23,495 bases of DNA from the NCBI GenBank assembly GCA_022539475.1, contig VCMS01000493.1, forward strand, positions 1 through 23,495. The letters are read 5' to 3'. The translations under genes were made by a program, and so were the position numbers. Shown here piece after piece: positions 1 to 9,076 of this stretch; position 1 is the stretch's first letter; every line of letters starts with the position of its first letter. Under the pieces are notes generated by a model, which saw only the letters and a program-made list of their open reading frames with translations, was not told the origin of the DNA and did not search any database. Origin of the DNA: Gracilaria domingensis (lineage: Eukaryota; Rhodophyta; Florideophyceae; Gracilariales; Gracilariaceae).

Positions 1-816
1 AGTCCCTCAGGCATTTAGTAGCTCGATCTTTCCTTCTCTGGCGTATCTTCACACGTGCTATTCCAAAGTGACAGCCAGATTGACCAAAGCTCATGAGTGG
101 CTCTACCGAATGGTCCTTTTGCATAAGTGCATTTCATCTACAGGTAACGGAGGTTTCTGAGTTGGCTAGGCATTATCCTCGTTCTCTCGACAGAATGCAG
201 ATCCAGCTGGTGATAAGAGAGAGATTCTCTGTTCTGTGCATATCAGTTCGCTCATTAAAAGAGAAAAAAAAGGTGAGAGGGCTAGCCCTCCTAGCTAATG
301 TTGTATCATTATCGAGTCAATGCGTTCTGAACATGAACCTATAACGGGTATCTACTAGATACTATCTAGACAACAACCTTCGTACTTCGTTAGCCACTTG
401 GTGCACTGTCGAAGAGAAGCTTTTTTCAAGATTGCCAAATGCGCCCACCGTGTCGAATGTCGCGCGCAGGGCCAATTTTGAATGTTCCCGCGTATTGTGT
501 TGTTCGAAATCATCTCGTTCGTACAGCTACCTACATCAACCACGAGTGGATCGATAACTATGCTTTACGCTTACTACTGCTCCAGCATTTCCTCAGTTCA
601 GAATGAGAAACAAGTAGGACCTGGCTGGACTGGGACACACACATCATTTTCGAACACCTATTATCAGAAAGCTCTGTTCTCCTATTTCTTATGCCATTCG
701 ACACCACCAAAAGAAATATCTTCGAAGTGGGTACACCTCGGTTCTTGGTTCTAAAGTTTTGGTGATGGCGAACTGGTAAGAATCCGTAGAAACCACATCG
801 CTTGACAAGTTCTGGA
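1..816. other. Upstream region of DNA2, no supported gene
   Basis: No ORF here resembles a known family. The longest open frames (93-344 plus, 558-953 minus) have no domain-like composition, and the second overlaps the 5' end of DNA2 in antisense. The frame of DNA2 is closed by TAG at 787-789, so the helicase cannot extend upstream without an intron. The stretch presumably holds the DNA2 promoter and 5' UTR, but I see no convincing TATA box. Confidence 0.5.
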
Positions 817-3800
817 ATGATGATCACTTCAGAACCTCGAGTCGGACCAACTGAAGCCAGTTCAGGCCGTCTATTGGTCTTGGAGGTGACATCCAATCCC
901 GACGCAAAGGTTTTAAGAGTCGTTGATCTTGCCTGCGGTCGACAACTGACCATTGCACTATGTGAAGACTGGATGAGCAGCGATGTGAAACCAGGTGATA
1001 TTGTACGGATTATCTTGACTTGCGCGGACGATACATTTCAAGCCTGGGATAGAGAACTATATGAGAACGGAAATCCAATTCTCGTTACCAGTGAACTTAA
1101 TTTCTTCGTGCACCATCCAGACACCCTTGTCTCGGCCACAGCGGTCGCGGATTCCTTCGCTTGCCTGCGCAAAGCTGTTATATCACATCGTACTCCTTCG
1201 GGAATGCCGAAGGACTCCGCTTTGGCTAGTGAAGCAGCGGTATTCGGAACTCTCATTCATGATATGTTTCAAGTTATTCTCGCCAGTGATTCGAATACGC
1301 GGGATTATTCGTCGGTGGAATGTGTTTCTCAGACCGGTGGAGTTGATACAGAGTCGTTCTTTGAGGCTGTTGAAGAGGTGTTATACCGCAACTATGAATC
1401 CCTTTATGCGGCAAAAGTGCTAGATCAAAATGCCCGTCTCGTGCTTCACAAGGTCATTCCTAACATAATCGAATGGTACAAGGTGTTCATGGGGTCTGGT
1501 AACTACACGAAAACATTAGGAGGCTTAATCCATGACGGCAAGTCTTCTCACCGAGTTACTGTCAAAGAGGTCCACGACATTGAAGAACTCATATGGTCAC
1601 CAGTCCTTGGGTTAAAGGGTAAGATCGATGCATCTGTTTTGTTCCGAGTCGACGGTGTTGATACCGGTGTTGGTGTGTTTGAATTGAAGACTGGCAACTC
1701 TTTGGGCTATTCAGCTCTGTCTCACAGTGCACAAACAGAGTTGTATACATTACTAATGTCGGATAGGAACAGCCGTTTTGTCAAGCATGGGTTGCTAACC
1801 TACATGCAATACCGAGAAGCATTGAAATCTGTGTTAGAAATGGAGGCTACCACAGGAACAAACACTGACAAGAATCCCGAACCATTAGAGTCGAGCATGA
1901 CATTCAAGACAATGGAAGGGGGGCAGAAGAATCGAGTGATCATTTCCGTTCGGGCAGAAATTGTTGGTCTCATGATGCAAAGGAACAGATTAGCTTCTTT
2001 CGTGAGGCGCGAGGCATCGGTATATGACCTTCCTCCACTTTTGAAAGGTCGTCCAGACTTCTGCTCTAAGTGTTATGTTAACGGAAGCTGTATGACACAG
2101 TACAAGCTCATCGAGCGTTCCCCGATTCAGGAGCTCAGTGGAGGTCCTGGGATCGATTTTTTCCACGAGAGAACGTCGCACTTATCGCGCGCTCATGAAG
2201 AATACTACAAGTTTTGGAGATCTCTATTAGCTGAAGAGGAAAAGCAAGCAGGTCGTTTCTCGAAAGAAATATGGGCGTTGGAAAGTCACAAGCGAGAAGA
2301 AGAAGGAAGATGTCTTTCGAACCTCTTATTGCAGCGGGCGGAGTCCTCCTCCTTCACATCTCCACACGAACTTGTGACACCCGGTACGCGAATATGCGCT
2401 GTCTTTACTCGACATCCCGCAGCGGATATTCAACCCGATCTAACCAAAGCAGGACTGGGGAAAGGGGACTTTGTCGTTATATCTGCTGAACGTGTAATTA
2501 CGGACAAGTCGGGATTTTCTCGTCCGCAACTTTCAACCCATACATGGCAGTGTGGACTAACTAATGGATTCATAACTCACTTAAGCCCAAACTCTGTCTC
2601 TGTTGTTGTAGGTCGCAGCCTGAATGCTTGGGTGTCACACCAAGGATTGGTTTCATCGGAAGTATCATGGAGAATTGACACTGAGGAGATCTATTCCTCA
2701 CACAGCACGTCCAAGAGAACAGTTGAAAATCTATTTTGCAACAAGGATGATGCTATCGCGACTAGATTGCGAGAACTCATTGTAGACGGAAAGGAACCCA
2801 GGTTTTGCTCAGTGGAAGAAGTAGATCGAGGAATAGATAAAAATAGTGACTTCGCTGATCTTACCAAGACTCTGAACGAAGATCAAAAAGTGGCTGTTGA
2901 AATGTCAATGAAGGCTAAAGATTACCTTCTGATTCTCGGGATGCCAGGTACGGGAAAGACGACGACACTTGCCACAATAGTTCTGGAGTTTGCGTCTCGA
3001 GGAAAAACAATCCTACTCTGCTCCCATACAAACACTGCGGTTGACAATTTGCTCTTGAAGCTCCTAGAGCATGGTTTTAAAGATTTTATAAGACTCGGTC
3101 GGAATTTGAATGTTATTGATCCTCGAGTGCATAACAATCACATCTCGAACATATGTAGACCTGGAATTGGGACTACCCAGCTGGAGAAAGATCTAGATGC
3201 ACCCAGAGTGCTCGCAACTACGTGTTTGGGGATCAATCATGCCGTGTTGGCCAGACGAACAGAGTTTGATTTGGTTGTCGTGGATGAAGCTTCGCAGATA
3301 TTGCAGCCTATTTGTATTGGTCCGCTACAGTTTGCTTGTGGTGCTTTCATTCTCGTTGGTGATCACTATCAGTTGCCACCTCTGTTACGGAGCGCGAAAG
3401 AAACAAGAGGTGCTGCTCGTCGAAGTTTAGGTGCTAAGAGCAAGTCGATTGAAAAAGATATCTCTCTATCCGATGTTGAGAGTAGTCAAAGAATCGTGGA
3501 GCATGAATCTCTCTTCAGGAGATTGTGCGTTAGACATCCTGAAGCGATGGTAAGTCTTTCAATGCAATACCGTATGGCAGGTGATATTATGGACCTGAGT
3601 AATGAACTTGTATACGGTGGAAGCCTTCGTTGTGGTACGGAAGCTATTAAGTTCCAGGCGCTTGATGTCCCGGAGGGAAATGTCCGGTTTATGCTTCCCT
3701 GGCTGGGAGCAGTTCGCAATTGTTTGCAGAGGGTGATATTCTTGGATACTGAAACGATAGAAATGGACTCCATGCAGCCGTCGGAAACGACGCATTCGTC

Positions 3801-4311
3801 TGAAAACCCTAGGGCACGGAGAAGGGGGGTAGATAGGGGCGGGAGAGATAATGAAATCGAGGCATCTGTAGTAGTGGAGTCAGTCCGATGTCTAGCAGAG
3901 GGAGGTGTGGCTCTACATGACATCACGGTTCTTTCTCCATTCCGAGCCCAAGTGCATCTTCTACGCGACCGCCTGTCAGACCTTGTGGGCTCGGATGATA
4001 GCGCTACTGGCTCTTGTCAGGTATTTACCGTAGATCAATATCAAGGGAGGGACAACAGATGCGTTATGGTCTCTCTTGTCCGTAGGAAAAAAAAACCGAT
4101 CGGACCTTTGCTCCAAGATTGGCGACGACTGAATGTGGCCATAACAAGAGCCAAAGAAAAACTGATTCTTGTGGGTTCGGCGGCAACCCTTGCTCAAGGC
4201 AGCTTCTTCTTGGAAAAGATGATTTCTTGGCTGCGAAGTCGGAACCTTGTACATACTGTGTCCGCAATCCCGAAATGCGAGACACAAGTGTGCTTGAATT
4301 TCAGTCCGTGA
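817..4311 (+). CDS. DNA2: DNA2-like ATP-dependent helicase/nuclease
   Basis: DNA2 removes long flaps during Okazaki-fragment maturation and resects double-strand breaks in the nucleus and mitochondria. The first ATG after the upstream in-frame stop (787-789) is at 817, giving 1164 aa, within the usual family range. A RecB-type nuclease comes first: H148 in GTLIHDMFQ, D271 in GKIDAS, and E289/K291 in FELKTG. Its 4Fe-4S cluster cysteines are C116, C416, C419 and C425, with the family CX2CX5C spacing. An SF1B helicase follows: Walker A GMPGTGKTTT with K714, DEAS box D823/E824, GDHYQLPPLL, MQYRM, TVDQYQGRD and NVAITRAKEKL. All catalytic positions I can check are present, so the enzyme should be active. 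A low-complexity Ser/Arg-rich insert at roughly nt 3770-3850 interrupts the second RecA domain. No intron is visible. The gene converges on RPL4. Confidence 0.95.
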   Translation: MMITSEPRVGPTEASSGRLLVLEVTSNPDAKVLRVVDLACGRQLTIALCEDWMSSDVKPGDIVRIILTCADDTFQAWDRELYENGNPILVTSELNFFVHHPDTLVSATAVADSFACLRKAVISHRTPSGMPKDSALASEAAVFGTLIHDMFQVILASDSNTRDYSSVECVSQTGGVDTESFFEAVEEVLYRNYESLYAAKVLDQNARLVLHKVIPNIIEWYKVFMGSGNYTKTLGGLIHDGKSSHRVTVKEVHDIEELIWSPVLGLKGKIDASVLFRVDGVDTGVGVFELKTGNSLGYSALSHSAQTELYTLLMSDRNSRFVKHGLLTYMQYREALKSVLEMEATTGTNTDKNPEPLESSMTFKTMEGGQKNRVIISVRAEIVGLMMQRNRLASFVRREASVYDLPPLLKGRPDFCSKCYVNGSCMTQYKLIERSPIQELSGGPGIDFFHERTSHLSRAHEEYYKFWRSLLAEEEKQAGRFSKEIWALESHKREEEGRCLSNLLLQRAESSSFTSPHELVTPGTRICAVFTRHPAADIQPDLTKAGLGKGDFVVISAERVITDKSGFSRPQLSTHTWQCGLTNGFITHLSPNSVSVVVGRSLNAWVSHQGLVSSEVSWRIDTEEIYSSHSTSKRTVENLFCNKDDAIATRLRELIVDGKEPRFCSVEEVDRGIDKNSDFADLTKTLNEDQKVAVEMSMKAKDYLLILGMPGTGKTTTLATIVLEFASRGKTILLCSHTNTAVDNLLLKLLEHGFKDFIRLGRNLNVIDPRVHNNHISNICRPGIGTTQLEKDLDAPRVLATTCLGINHAVLARRTEFDLVVVDEASQILQPICIGPLQFACGAFILVGDHYQLPPLLRSAKETRGAARRSLGAKSKSIEKDISLSDVESSQRIVEHESLFRRLCVRHPEAMVSLSMQYRMAGDIMDLSNELVYGGSLRCGTEAIKFQALDVPEGNVRFMLPWLGAVRNCLQRVIFLDTETIEMDSMQPSETTHSSENPRARRRGVDRGGRDNEIEASVVVESVRCLAEGGVALHDITVLSPFRAQVHLLRDRLSDLVGSDDSATGSCQVFTVDQYQGRDNRCVMVSLVRRKKKPIGPLLQDWRRLNVAITRAKEKLILVGSAATLAQGSFFLEKMISWLRSRNLVHTVSAIPKCETQVCLNFSP

Positions 4312-4955
4312 AGCACGAATCCGAATTCTGAAGTATGAAAGTCAGGGACGCGAATCGGCGGAGGTTCCGTGAGTCTAGAGCAGCAATGAGAATCAAACTC
4401 ATTGGCTAACACTATATTGTACGTGCAACTAACTGAACTGAAGAGTGAACATGCCACTGCCACCGACCCGAGCAATGCATCCAAGTTAACATATTTCAAC
4501 TTCCAATGTACTCCGCATTGTGCGCTAGTGGTGAAGCCAAGTAAAGATGCTCTACGTGATGATCAGTAGCCCAGTGAGTGTACTATTGCTACAGATTTGC
4601 AGTTGCTGGCTACGGCCATAGACTTGTTGTTTGTAATGGGAGTTCTACGCGCGAAAGATCATGAACGTGCGCGTTTGCCATAATGAACGAGAGTGTGAGA
4701 ACACGCTCTCTCAGACTCAGCAAAAGAAATACGAGAAAAGAAGCTAAGGAGCGCAAGGAGGGGTGTTTCTGAACTGTGATCACACATAGAAGATAAAATC
4801 GTTTTGGAGTCTCCAATAGTGTTTATGAAGAGTTTAGTGCACAAAAAGAGCCCACCAGAAGGCTGAAAAAGACAAACACAAGTATCACACCTCGGAGAAC
4901 CGATTCATATCAGAAAGGAAGCCTTTTTCTACAGGAACGCATATCGGAACTGGCT
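4312..4955. other. Convergent intergenic region (DNA2 / RPL4 3' ends)
   Basis: These 644 bp separate the two stop codons and must hold both 3' UTRs and polyadenylation sites. I see no gene. The only clear structure is the hairpin at 4689-4710. Small minus-strand ORFs here lack any recognisable pattern. Confidence 0.6.
4689..4710. repeat. 9-bp inverted repeat (hairpin)
   Basis: GAGAGTGTG at 4689-4697 pairs with CACGCTCTC at 4702-4710 across a 4-base AGAA loop, with one G-U pair. It lies between two convergent genes, where it could be part of a 3' UTR on either strand. A function in 3'-end formation is only a guess. Confidence 0.5.
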
Positions 4956-6047
4956 TTAATCCGCCATCATCTTCTCGTAGAACTTGTCGCCGAGAGACTT
5001 GTCGTATGGTGTCTTCTCCGCCTTCTGGTCCTTCTTTTGAATGCGAGCGTACGGATTGAGCTTGTACATCATCTCCTTGTTGCGAAGCGGGTTCTTCTTA
5101 CGCTGAATGTGCATCTTCTTATCTGCAATAGGTCTGACAACGGACTGAATTTCGTCCGAGTTAATGATACGGGCGACATCAGAGTTAGAGATGATATTCT
5201 TCGGAATCATATAGTTCTTGGTTGAACTACCACTCTCACCAGTACCGTAGATCTCGTCGAGCTTTTTGACGGCACCTTCAGTCCAAATGATGAAACGACC
5301 AACATGGCCACCTGGAGCCAACTGCAGCAGATTGAGACGAGAGACGTTGCACAGATCCAAGCCCGGAAGATTGCGGAAAGCCCTGACAATGCCATCATCA
5401 TTGTCGTAGACGACGAGGGGTCCACGACGCTGCTTGTAACGACGATTACGCATCTTACCCTTTCCGGCGCGCAAGTTCTTGGTCTCCATAACGCGTTCCA
5501 CGTCGTCATAGGCACCAAGCGACTTGAGCAAGGTAACTGCCTTGGCGGTCTTCTTAAAAGTTTCAACCGAGCTGTCAATGACAAGAGGAACCTCCGGAAC
5601 ATCATCAATCTCATGACCCCTAGCCATGACAAGCGCCGGCAAGGCAGAGGCTGCAAGCGCCGAAACCGTGGCATAACGCTTTTGGTTGAGCGGCACCTTG
5701 CGATGCCACTTTCTCCAAATCTTGGTGGGCGCAAACATGCGACCACCGCGGCACATGTTTCCGAACGCACCCTGGCCAGAGCGATGGGTACCGCCGCCTG
5801 GAACACGAGGGATTCGAGAGACGGCGCGTCCGGTACCCCAGGAGGCGGCGGAGGACTGCATGCCGGACATGTTGTTGACGGCGTACGGCTGACGGCTGTT
5901 CTTCCTCATGTTGGTGTGCACGAGCTGAACAATGTCGTTGCGGATCGGGGCGGAGAAGACGGCCGGCATGGAGACGGAGCCGGACGGCTGGCCGGTCTCC
6001 GCGCTGAGCACGGAGACGACCGGACGGGCAGCGGCTGTGGTGGACAT
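4956..6047 (-). CDS. RPL4: 60S ribosomal protein L4 (uL4)
   Basis: This is a structural protein of the large cytosolic ribosomal subunit; its long internal loop lines the peptide exit tunnel. The ORF of 363 aa is close to fungal L4 (about 360 aa) and shorter than the animal protein, which has an extended basic tail. The family signature is unmistakable: [12 protein letters not shown], then [26 protein letters not shown] at about residues 85-110, followed by WRKWHRKV. Later L4 segments [19 protein letters not shown] and [19 protein letters not shown] are also intact. The N-terminus [13 protein letters not shown] matches the usual eukaryotic start, and the ATG context has a purine at -3. No intron is seen. 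The gene is convergent with DNA2, and its upstream side faces the CG-rich spacer. Confidence 0.98.
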   Translation of the reverse strand: MSTTAAARPVVSVLSAETGQPSGSVSMPAVFSAPIRNDIVQLVHTNMRKNSRQPYAVNNMSGMQSSAASWGTGRAVSRIPRVPGGGTHRSGQGAFGNMCRGGRMFAPTKIWRKWHRKVPLNQKRYATVSALAASALPALVMARGHEIDDVPEVPLVIDSSVETFKKTAKAVTLLKSLGAYDDVERVMETKNLRAGKGKMRNRRYKQRRGPLVVYDNDDGIVRAFRNLPGLDLCNVSRLNLLQLAPGGHVGRFIIWTEGAVKKLDEIYGTGESGSSTKNYMIPKNIISNSDVARIINSDEIQSVVRPIADKKMHIQRKKNPLRNKEMMYKLNPYARIQKKDQKAEKTPYDKSLGDKFYEKMMAD

Positions 6048-6237
6048 GGCTCGATCGCGGCAGAACGAGGCGGAAGGGGGGGAGGGGCGGTGGACACGGC
6101 GGTGTGGGCGGAAGTGCGATCGGAGAGCGGCGGCGGCGCGCGATAGATCGCGGGGGACGATGGGCGCGGTCGGCGTCGACGGGGGGGAGCGAGTGCTTAC
6201 AGTTAAACTTTTTTTTATTTTAATTGAGAATATGTCA

Positions 6238-6244
6238 TTTTATA
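6238..6244 (-). promoter_or_regulatory. Probable TATA box of RPL4
   Basis: The minus strand reads TATAAAA here, about 190 bp upstream of the RPL4 ATG, inside a short AT-rich island in otherwise GC-rich DNA. A start site about 30 bp downstream would give a 5' UTR of roughly 160 nt. Assignment rests on position and sequence only. Confidence 0.4.
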
Positions 6245-6332
6245 CTACACTAGGACGTTTGTGTAAGTGCAAAGAACAAAAGCCAGTACAGAGTATCATA
6301 GGTCCATGTTGATCCGCTCCGCTCGAAAAGTG

Positions 6333-6340
6333 TATATAAA
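6333..6340 (+). promoter_or_regulatory. Orphan TATA box on the plus strand
   Basis: TATATAAA followed by GGG is a strong TATA match pointing rightwards, but no plausible protein gene lies downstream on that strand. A run of six T at about 6409-6414 lies roughly 45 bp beyond the expected start. This could be a chance match, a bidirectional element for RPL4, or the promoter of a short noncoding RNA. Confidence 0.3.
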
Positions 6341-6688
6341 GGGTATGTGTGAAACATGTAGGAGTCTTTGACGGCCCATGGTGGCTACGAGGAGCGCAAA
6401 CATGAGTGCTTTTTTAGAACACCACAGCAGAGCTTTCACTCTACGCCGGTTCGATTGGACGTGTGCAAACAGAAAGTGAAAAAACAACCTTGCACCATCA
6501 CATGCGAGATATATCGGCGAAGCGCTGACCGCGAGCGCTCGAAGAGGCGTGCGCGCGCGCCACGATCAAAACGCGAGGGAGGGCGCAGCCTCCGTGGCGT
6601 CCGGAAGACGGCGCGCGCGCGCACGCGCCCCCGAGGCGCGGAGTGCGAGCGTCGCACAACCGCGGTGGATCGCGACGGGGAAGCTCGG

Positions 6689-6732
6689 ATTATTGACGTC
6701 GACGTCGACCTCTAATTATTGACGTCGACGTC
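6689..6732. repeat. Two copies of an 18-bp TGACGTC-containing element
   Basis: ATTATTGACGTCGACGTC occurs at 6689-6706 and again, identically, at 6715-6732, spaced 26 bp start to start. Each copy contains TGACGTC, the core of CRE/bZIP binding sites, followed by a second GACGTC palindrome. The identical AT-rich lead-in within CG-rich DNA makes chance unlikely. It lies about 640-690 bp upstream of the RPL4 ATG. Confidence 0.6.
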
Positions 6733-7286
6733 CACCGAGACGTCCATCGCGCGCAGATGGTGGCACGCCGGGGGGGTGTTGACCGCGGCAAACTGTTGTC
6801 CGCGCGGGCAGCGCCGTCGTCACGCGCACGTCAGCCGCGGCGCAAGTCCAGGAAGGCGGCGGCAAGGCGGCGGGTCAAGCATATACACGTTCGCATAGCG
6901 GGCGCAGCACGACACGCTCAGCCAGCGCGCACGTGTCCACGCGCGCCACGCGCGCCACGCGGCGCAACAAGCGATCAACTTACGCAAAAGTTCGCCGCGC
7001 GCGAGCACCAGAAGCACGCAACGCGACGCAAGAGATAGCGGCAGATTACACGTGCTCGGCGGACGCGGCGGCGCGATTGGGCGGCGGCTCCGCCTCCGCG
7101 CCGCGGCGTGACGCGCGTGCTCCGCGGCGCGCGGCGGCGCGGCGGCGCGCGCGCGTTGGCGCGGCAAGCGCAGCGCACGTAGATGAGATATCTGCCTACG
7201 AGTTTTTCTCGCGGCGGCGCCGCCAACCACGGCGGGCGGCTTGTTTCTACCTAATGCCGGACTTACCACGCGCCGACGCTCATCAT

Positions 7287-8396
7287 TTACAAGCCGCTCG
7301 CGCCGCAGATGCAACTCACGCGCGGCTCCGCCGCCGCGCCGCGCTCCAGCAGCGCGCCAAACTGCGCGCCGCGCGCGGCCCAGTCGCGCCGGCAGCACTG
7401 CAAAACCACCTTGCTTCCCTCGCGGTACAGGCACACGGTCGCCCACAGCCGGCGCTGCTTGGCCAGCTCCGCCATCACGCACTCGCCCAGCAGCCGCCCG
7501 TTCACGAAGAACGCCACGCCCACGTCGTCGCGCCGCAGCCGCCGCACCAGCACGCCCACGCGATCGCCGCGCGCAAAGCCGCGATCGGCAAACGGCTCGA
7601 ACGCGCCCTGGCGCCGCACCAGCTGCCCCGAGCTGTGCAGCCCGCAGCTGTGCTGGTCGGAGCCCAGCATTTTGTTGAGCGCCAGCTGCTCGGAGCACAC
7701 GCCGATGCAGATGCCGCCCGCGTTCACGTCGTCCACCACCACCGCCTCGTAGTAGTAGCGCGCGCGTTTCCGCACGTCCATGGCGCCCTCGCTCTTGGTG
7801 CTGCGGTACAGCCCGCGCCCCGTCTTCATGATGCCCACGCCGTCGCTCACCACGCTGATGTCGCGGTGCACGCGCCGCGAAAAGCCGCAAAGGCTGCCGC
7901 CGGCGCGCTGGCCCGCGCCGCCGCCCTCGCGCTCGGGCGCCAATTGAGCGGCGCGCGCGTGCGGCTGGTCGGCGCAAATCAGGCGCAGCTTGTCCGTGAG
8001 CAGCGACGCAAAGCGCGTCTCCTCCTCCGACAGCGGCTGGAACAGCCGCTCGAAGCGCGCCGTCTCCAGCGGCGTGTGCGTGGCGTCCAGCACGGAGAGC
8101 GGCGTGCGCTCGCCGTGCTTGCGGCGCGCGGCGCACAGCGGCGGCTCGTCGCGCGCGGCAAAGCACAGCAGCAGCGCCTCGCTGCGGCCCACGCCCAGCT
8201 GGTCGCACAGCGCGTCGGCGGACGCCTCGTACTGCACGACGGCGTCGAACAGCGTGTCGGGCACGACGCGATGCATGAATGCGCGCTCCAGCGGCGCGTC
8301 ATCCGCGTCGCGCGGCGCGCGCCACTCGGGCGGCGCGCGGCCGCGTTCCGTGCGGCGCAGCTCCAGCCCCACGGCCAGGTTGTGCATCGAAGCCAT
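7287..8396 (-). CDS. SPRY (B30.2-like) domain protein
   Basis: The C-terminal half is a SPRY domain, a beta-sandwich for protein-protein binding found in RanBPM, Ash2 and E3-ligase adaptors. It covers about residues 213-335: YYYEAVVVDD, GGICIGVC, then LGSDQHSCGLHSSG, GDRVGVLVR, VAFFVNGRLLG and a closing LWATVCLYREGSKVVLQC. The N-terminal 210 residues are partly helical and otherwise unrecognised. I start the gene at the ATG ending at 8396 (MASMHNLAVG, 369 aa). The frame stays open to 8882, but that extension translates the GA-rich tract and the 8-bp tandem repeat into Glu/Arg/Ser and Ala/Arg/Trp strings, so it is not coding. Codons are almost all G/C-ending. The gene is divergent from the M41-like gene. 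Its partner protein cannot be told from sequence. Confidence 0.8.
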   Translation of the reverse strand: MASMHNLAVGLELRRTERGRAPPEWRAPRDADDAPLERAFMHRVVPDTLFDAVVQYEASADALCDQLGVGRSEALLLCFAARDEPPLCAARRKHGERTPLSVLDATHTPLETARFERLFQPLSEEETRFASLLTDKLRLICADQPHARAAQLAPEREGGGAGQRAGGSLCGFSRRVHRDISVVSDGVGIMKTGRGLYRSTKSEGAMDVRKRARYYYEAVVVDDVNAGGICIGVCSEQLALNKMLGSDQHSCGLHSSGQLVRRQGAFEPFADRGFARGDRVGVLVRRLRRDDVGVAFFVNGRLLGECVMAELAKQRRLWATVCLYREGSKVVLQCCRRDWAARGAQFGALLERGAAAEPRVSCICGASGL

Positions 8397-8417
8397 TGGT
8401 AAAGCGCTCGGAATGCG

Positions 8418-8469
8418 CTCTCTCGCTCTCTCTCTCTCTCGCTCTCGCTCGCTTTCGCTCTCGCTCTCC
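8418..8469. repeat. GA/CT-rich microsatellite tract
   Basis: The plus strand is an interrupted CT repeat with scattered G, so the SPRY transcript strand carries GAGAGAG and GAGCGAGAG units. It lies 22-73 nt upstream of the SPRY ATG, probably in the 5' UTR or core promoter. GAGA-type tracts act as promoter elements in other eukaryotes; that role is not shown here. Confidence 0.7.
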
Positions 8470-8679
8470 GCGCAAACTGGAAGGGGCGCGCAACAACGCA
8501 CGCGCGCGGGGGGCTGGCGGTGCGGAACAGCGGCGTGAGGTGACTCGCGAGGCGGTGGCGCTTTTAACCGCCGCGCGCGTCTCCAAGCGGCGGCGCGCCG
8601 CGCGCCAGCGCTGCTCCGCGCAAGCGTGACTGCTGCCAAAAGCGCGCGCGCCGCGTCACGCCGCGCTCCACACATCGGC

Positions 8680-8735
8680 AGCGCGCCAGCGCGCCAGCGC
8701 GCCAGCGCGCCAGCGCGCCAGCGCGCCAGCGCGCG
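8680..8735. repeat. Tandem repeat, 8-bp unit AGCGCGCC, about 7 copies
   Basis: Six perfect units of AGCGCGCC run from 8680 to 8727, followed by a partial unit that dissolves into GCGCGCCG. The unit is CG-alternating and its junctions are near-palindromic. A period of 8 is not a multiple of 3, which argues against a coding role and supports starting the SPRY gene at 8396. Confidence 0.9.
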
Positions 8736-8969
8736 CCGTGTCGCTCGCGCCGCGTGGCCACGCGTGCGCGCTGCGCACGTGGCCGCGTTGCTGGCGCGCG
8801 CGCGCCGCGCCTGACCGTCCGTGTGCAAGCTGCTGGACGGTGCGCGCGCGCGCCGCGTAAGCAACTTGCGGCTCGGAGTCACTCCCCACCGCGCTGCGCC
8901 TCTCCGCCCGATGGCGCGCGCGCTCGCGCAGCGCTCGCGCCTCTGCTCTGCCCGCCGTGCGCCGCCGCC

Positions 8970-9021
8970 ATGACGCTGCTCTTCCTCTCGCCGCCGCTCC
9001 CGCTACGCGCGCCGCGCACCC

Positions 9022-9076
<55 letters not shown>

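Larger units (their letters stand above)
6048..7286. other. CG-rich intergenic spacer between RPL4 and the SPRY gene
   Basis: The 1.24 kb contain the RPL4 promoter side and the 3' flank of the SPRY gene. From about 6520 rightwards the DNA is dominated by alternating CG, with runs such as GCGCGCGC near 6550, 6612 and 7150. ORFs here (for example 6368-6715 and 6757-7038 plus) encode Arg/Ala-rich low-complexity strings, as expected when stop codons are compositionally rare. I do not support any as a gene. Confidence 0.6.
8397..8969. promoter_or_regulatory. Shared divergent promoter region (SPRY / M41-like)
   Basis: These 573 bp separate the start codons of two divergent genes and must contain both promoters. 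No TATA box is seen. The region is CG-rich with a GA-rich tract next to the SPRY start, an 8-bp tandem repeat in the middle and many GCGCGC runs, resembling a CpG-island type promoter. Shared regulation of the two genes is an inference from layout. Confidence 0.5.

Noticed and set aside
802..816. Upstream TTG start for DNA2
   Set aside because: Eukaryotic initiation at TTG is unlikely; ATG at 817 follows within 15 bases and nothing conserved is lost.
5304..6146. 280-aa plus-strand ORF antisense to RPL4
   Set aside because: RPL4 is certain on the minus strand; the antisense frame has no conserved motif.
6440..6470. Possible tRNA B-box (GGTTCGATT)
   Set aside because: The match is incomplete (no trailing CC) and no cloverleaf or A box can be built around it.
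6820..8208. 462-aa minus-strand ORF (Ala/Arg-rich)
   Set aside because: It overlaps the SPRY gene in another frame; its composition is that of CG-rich DNA without stops, and no domain is present.
6933..8402. 489-aa plus-strand ORF antisense to the SPRY gene
   Set aside because: His/Ala/Arg strings mirror the SPRY codons on the other strand; no family pattern and no promoter.
8397..8882. N-terminal extension of the SPRY ORF to 531 aa
   Set aside because: It translates a GA microsatellite and an 8-bp tandem repeat; the ATG at 8396 gives a normal protein.
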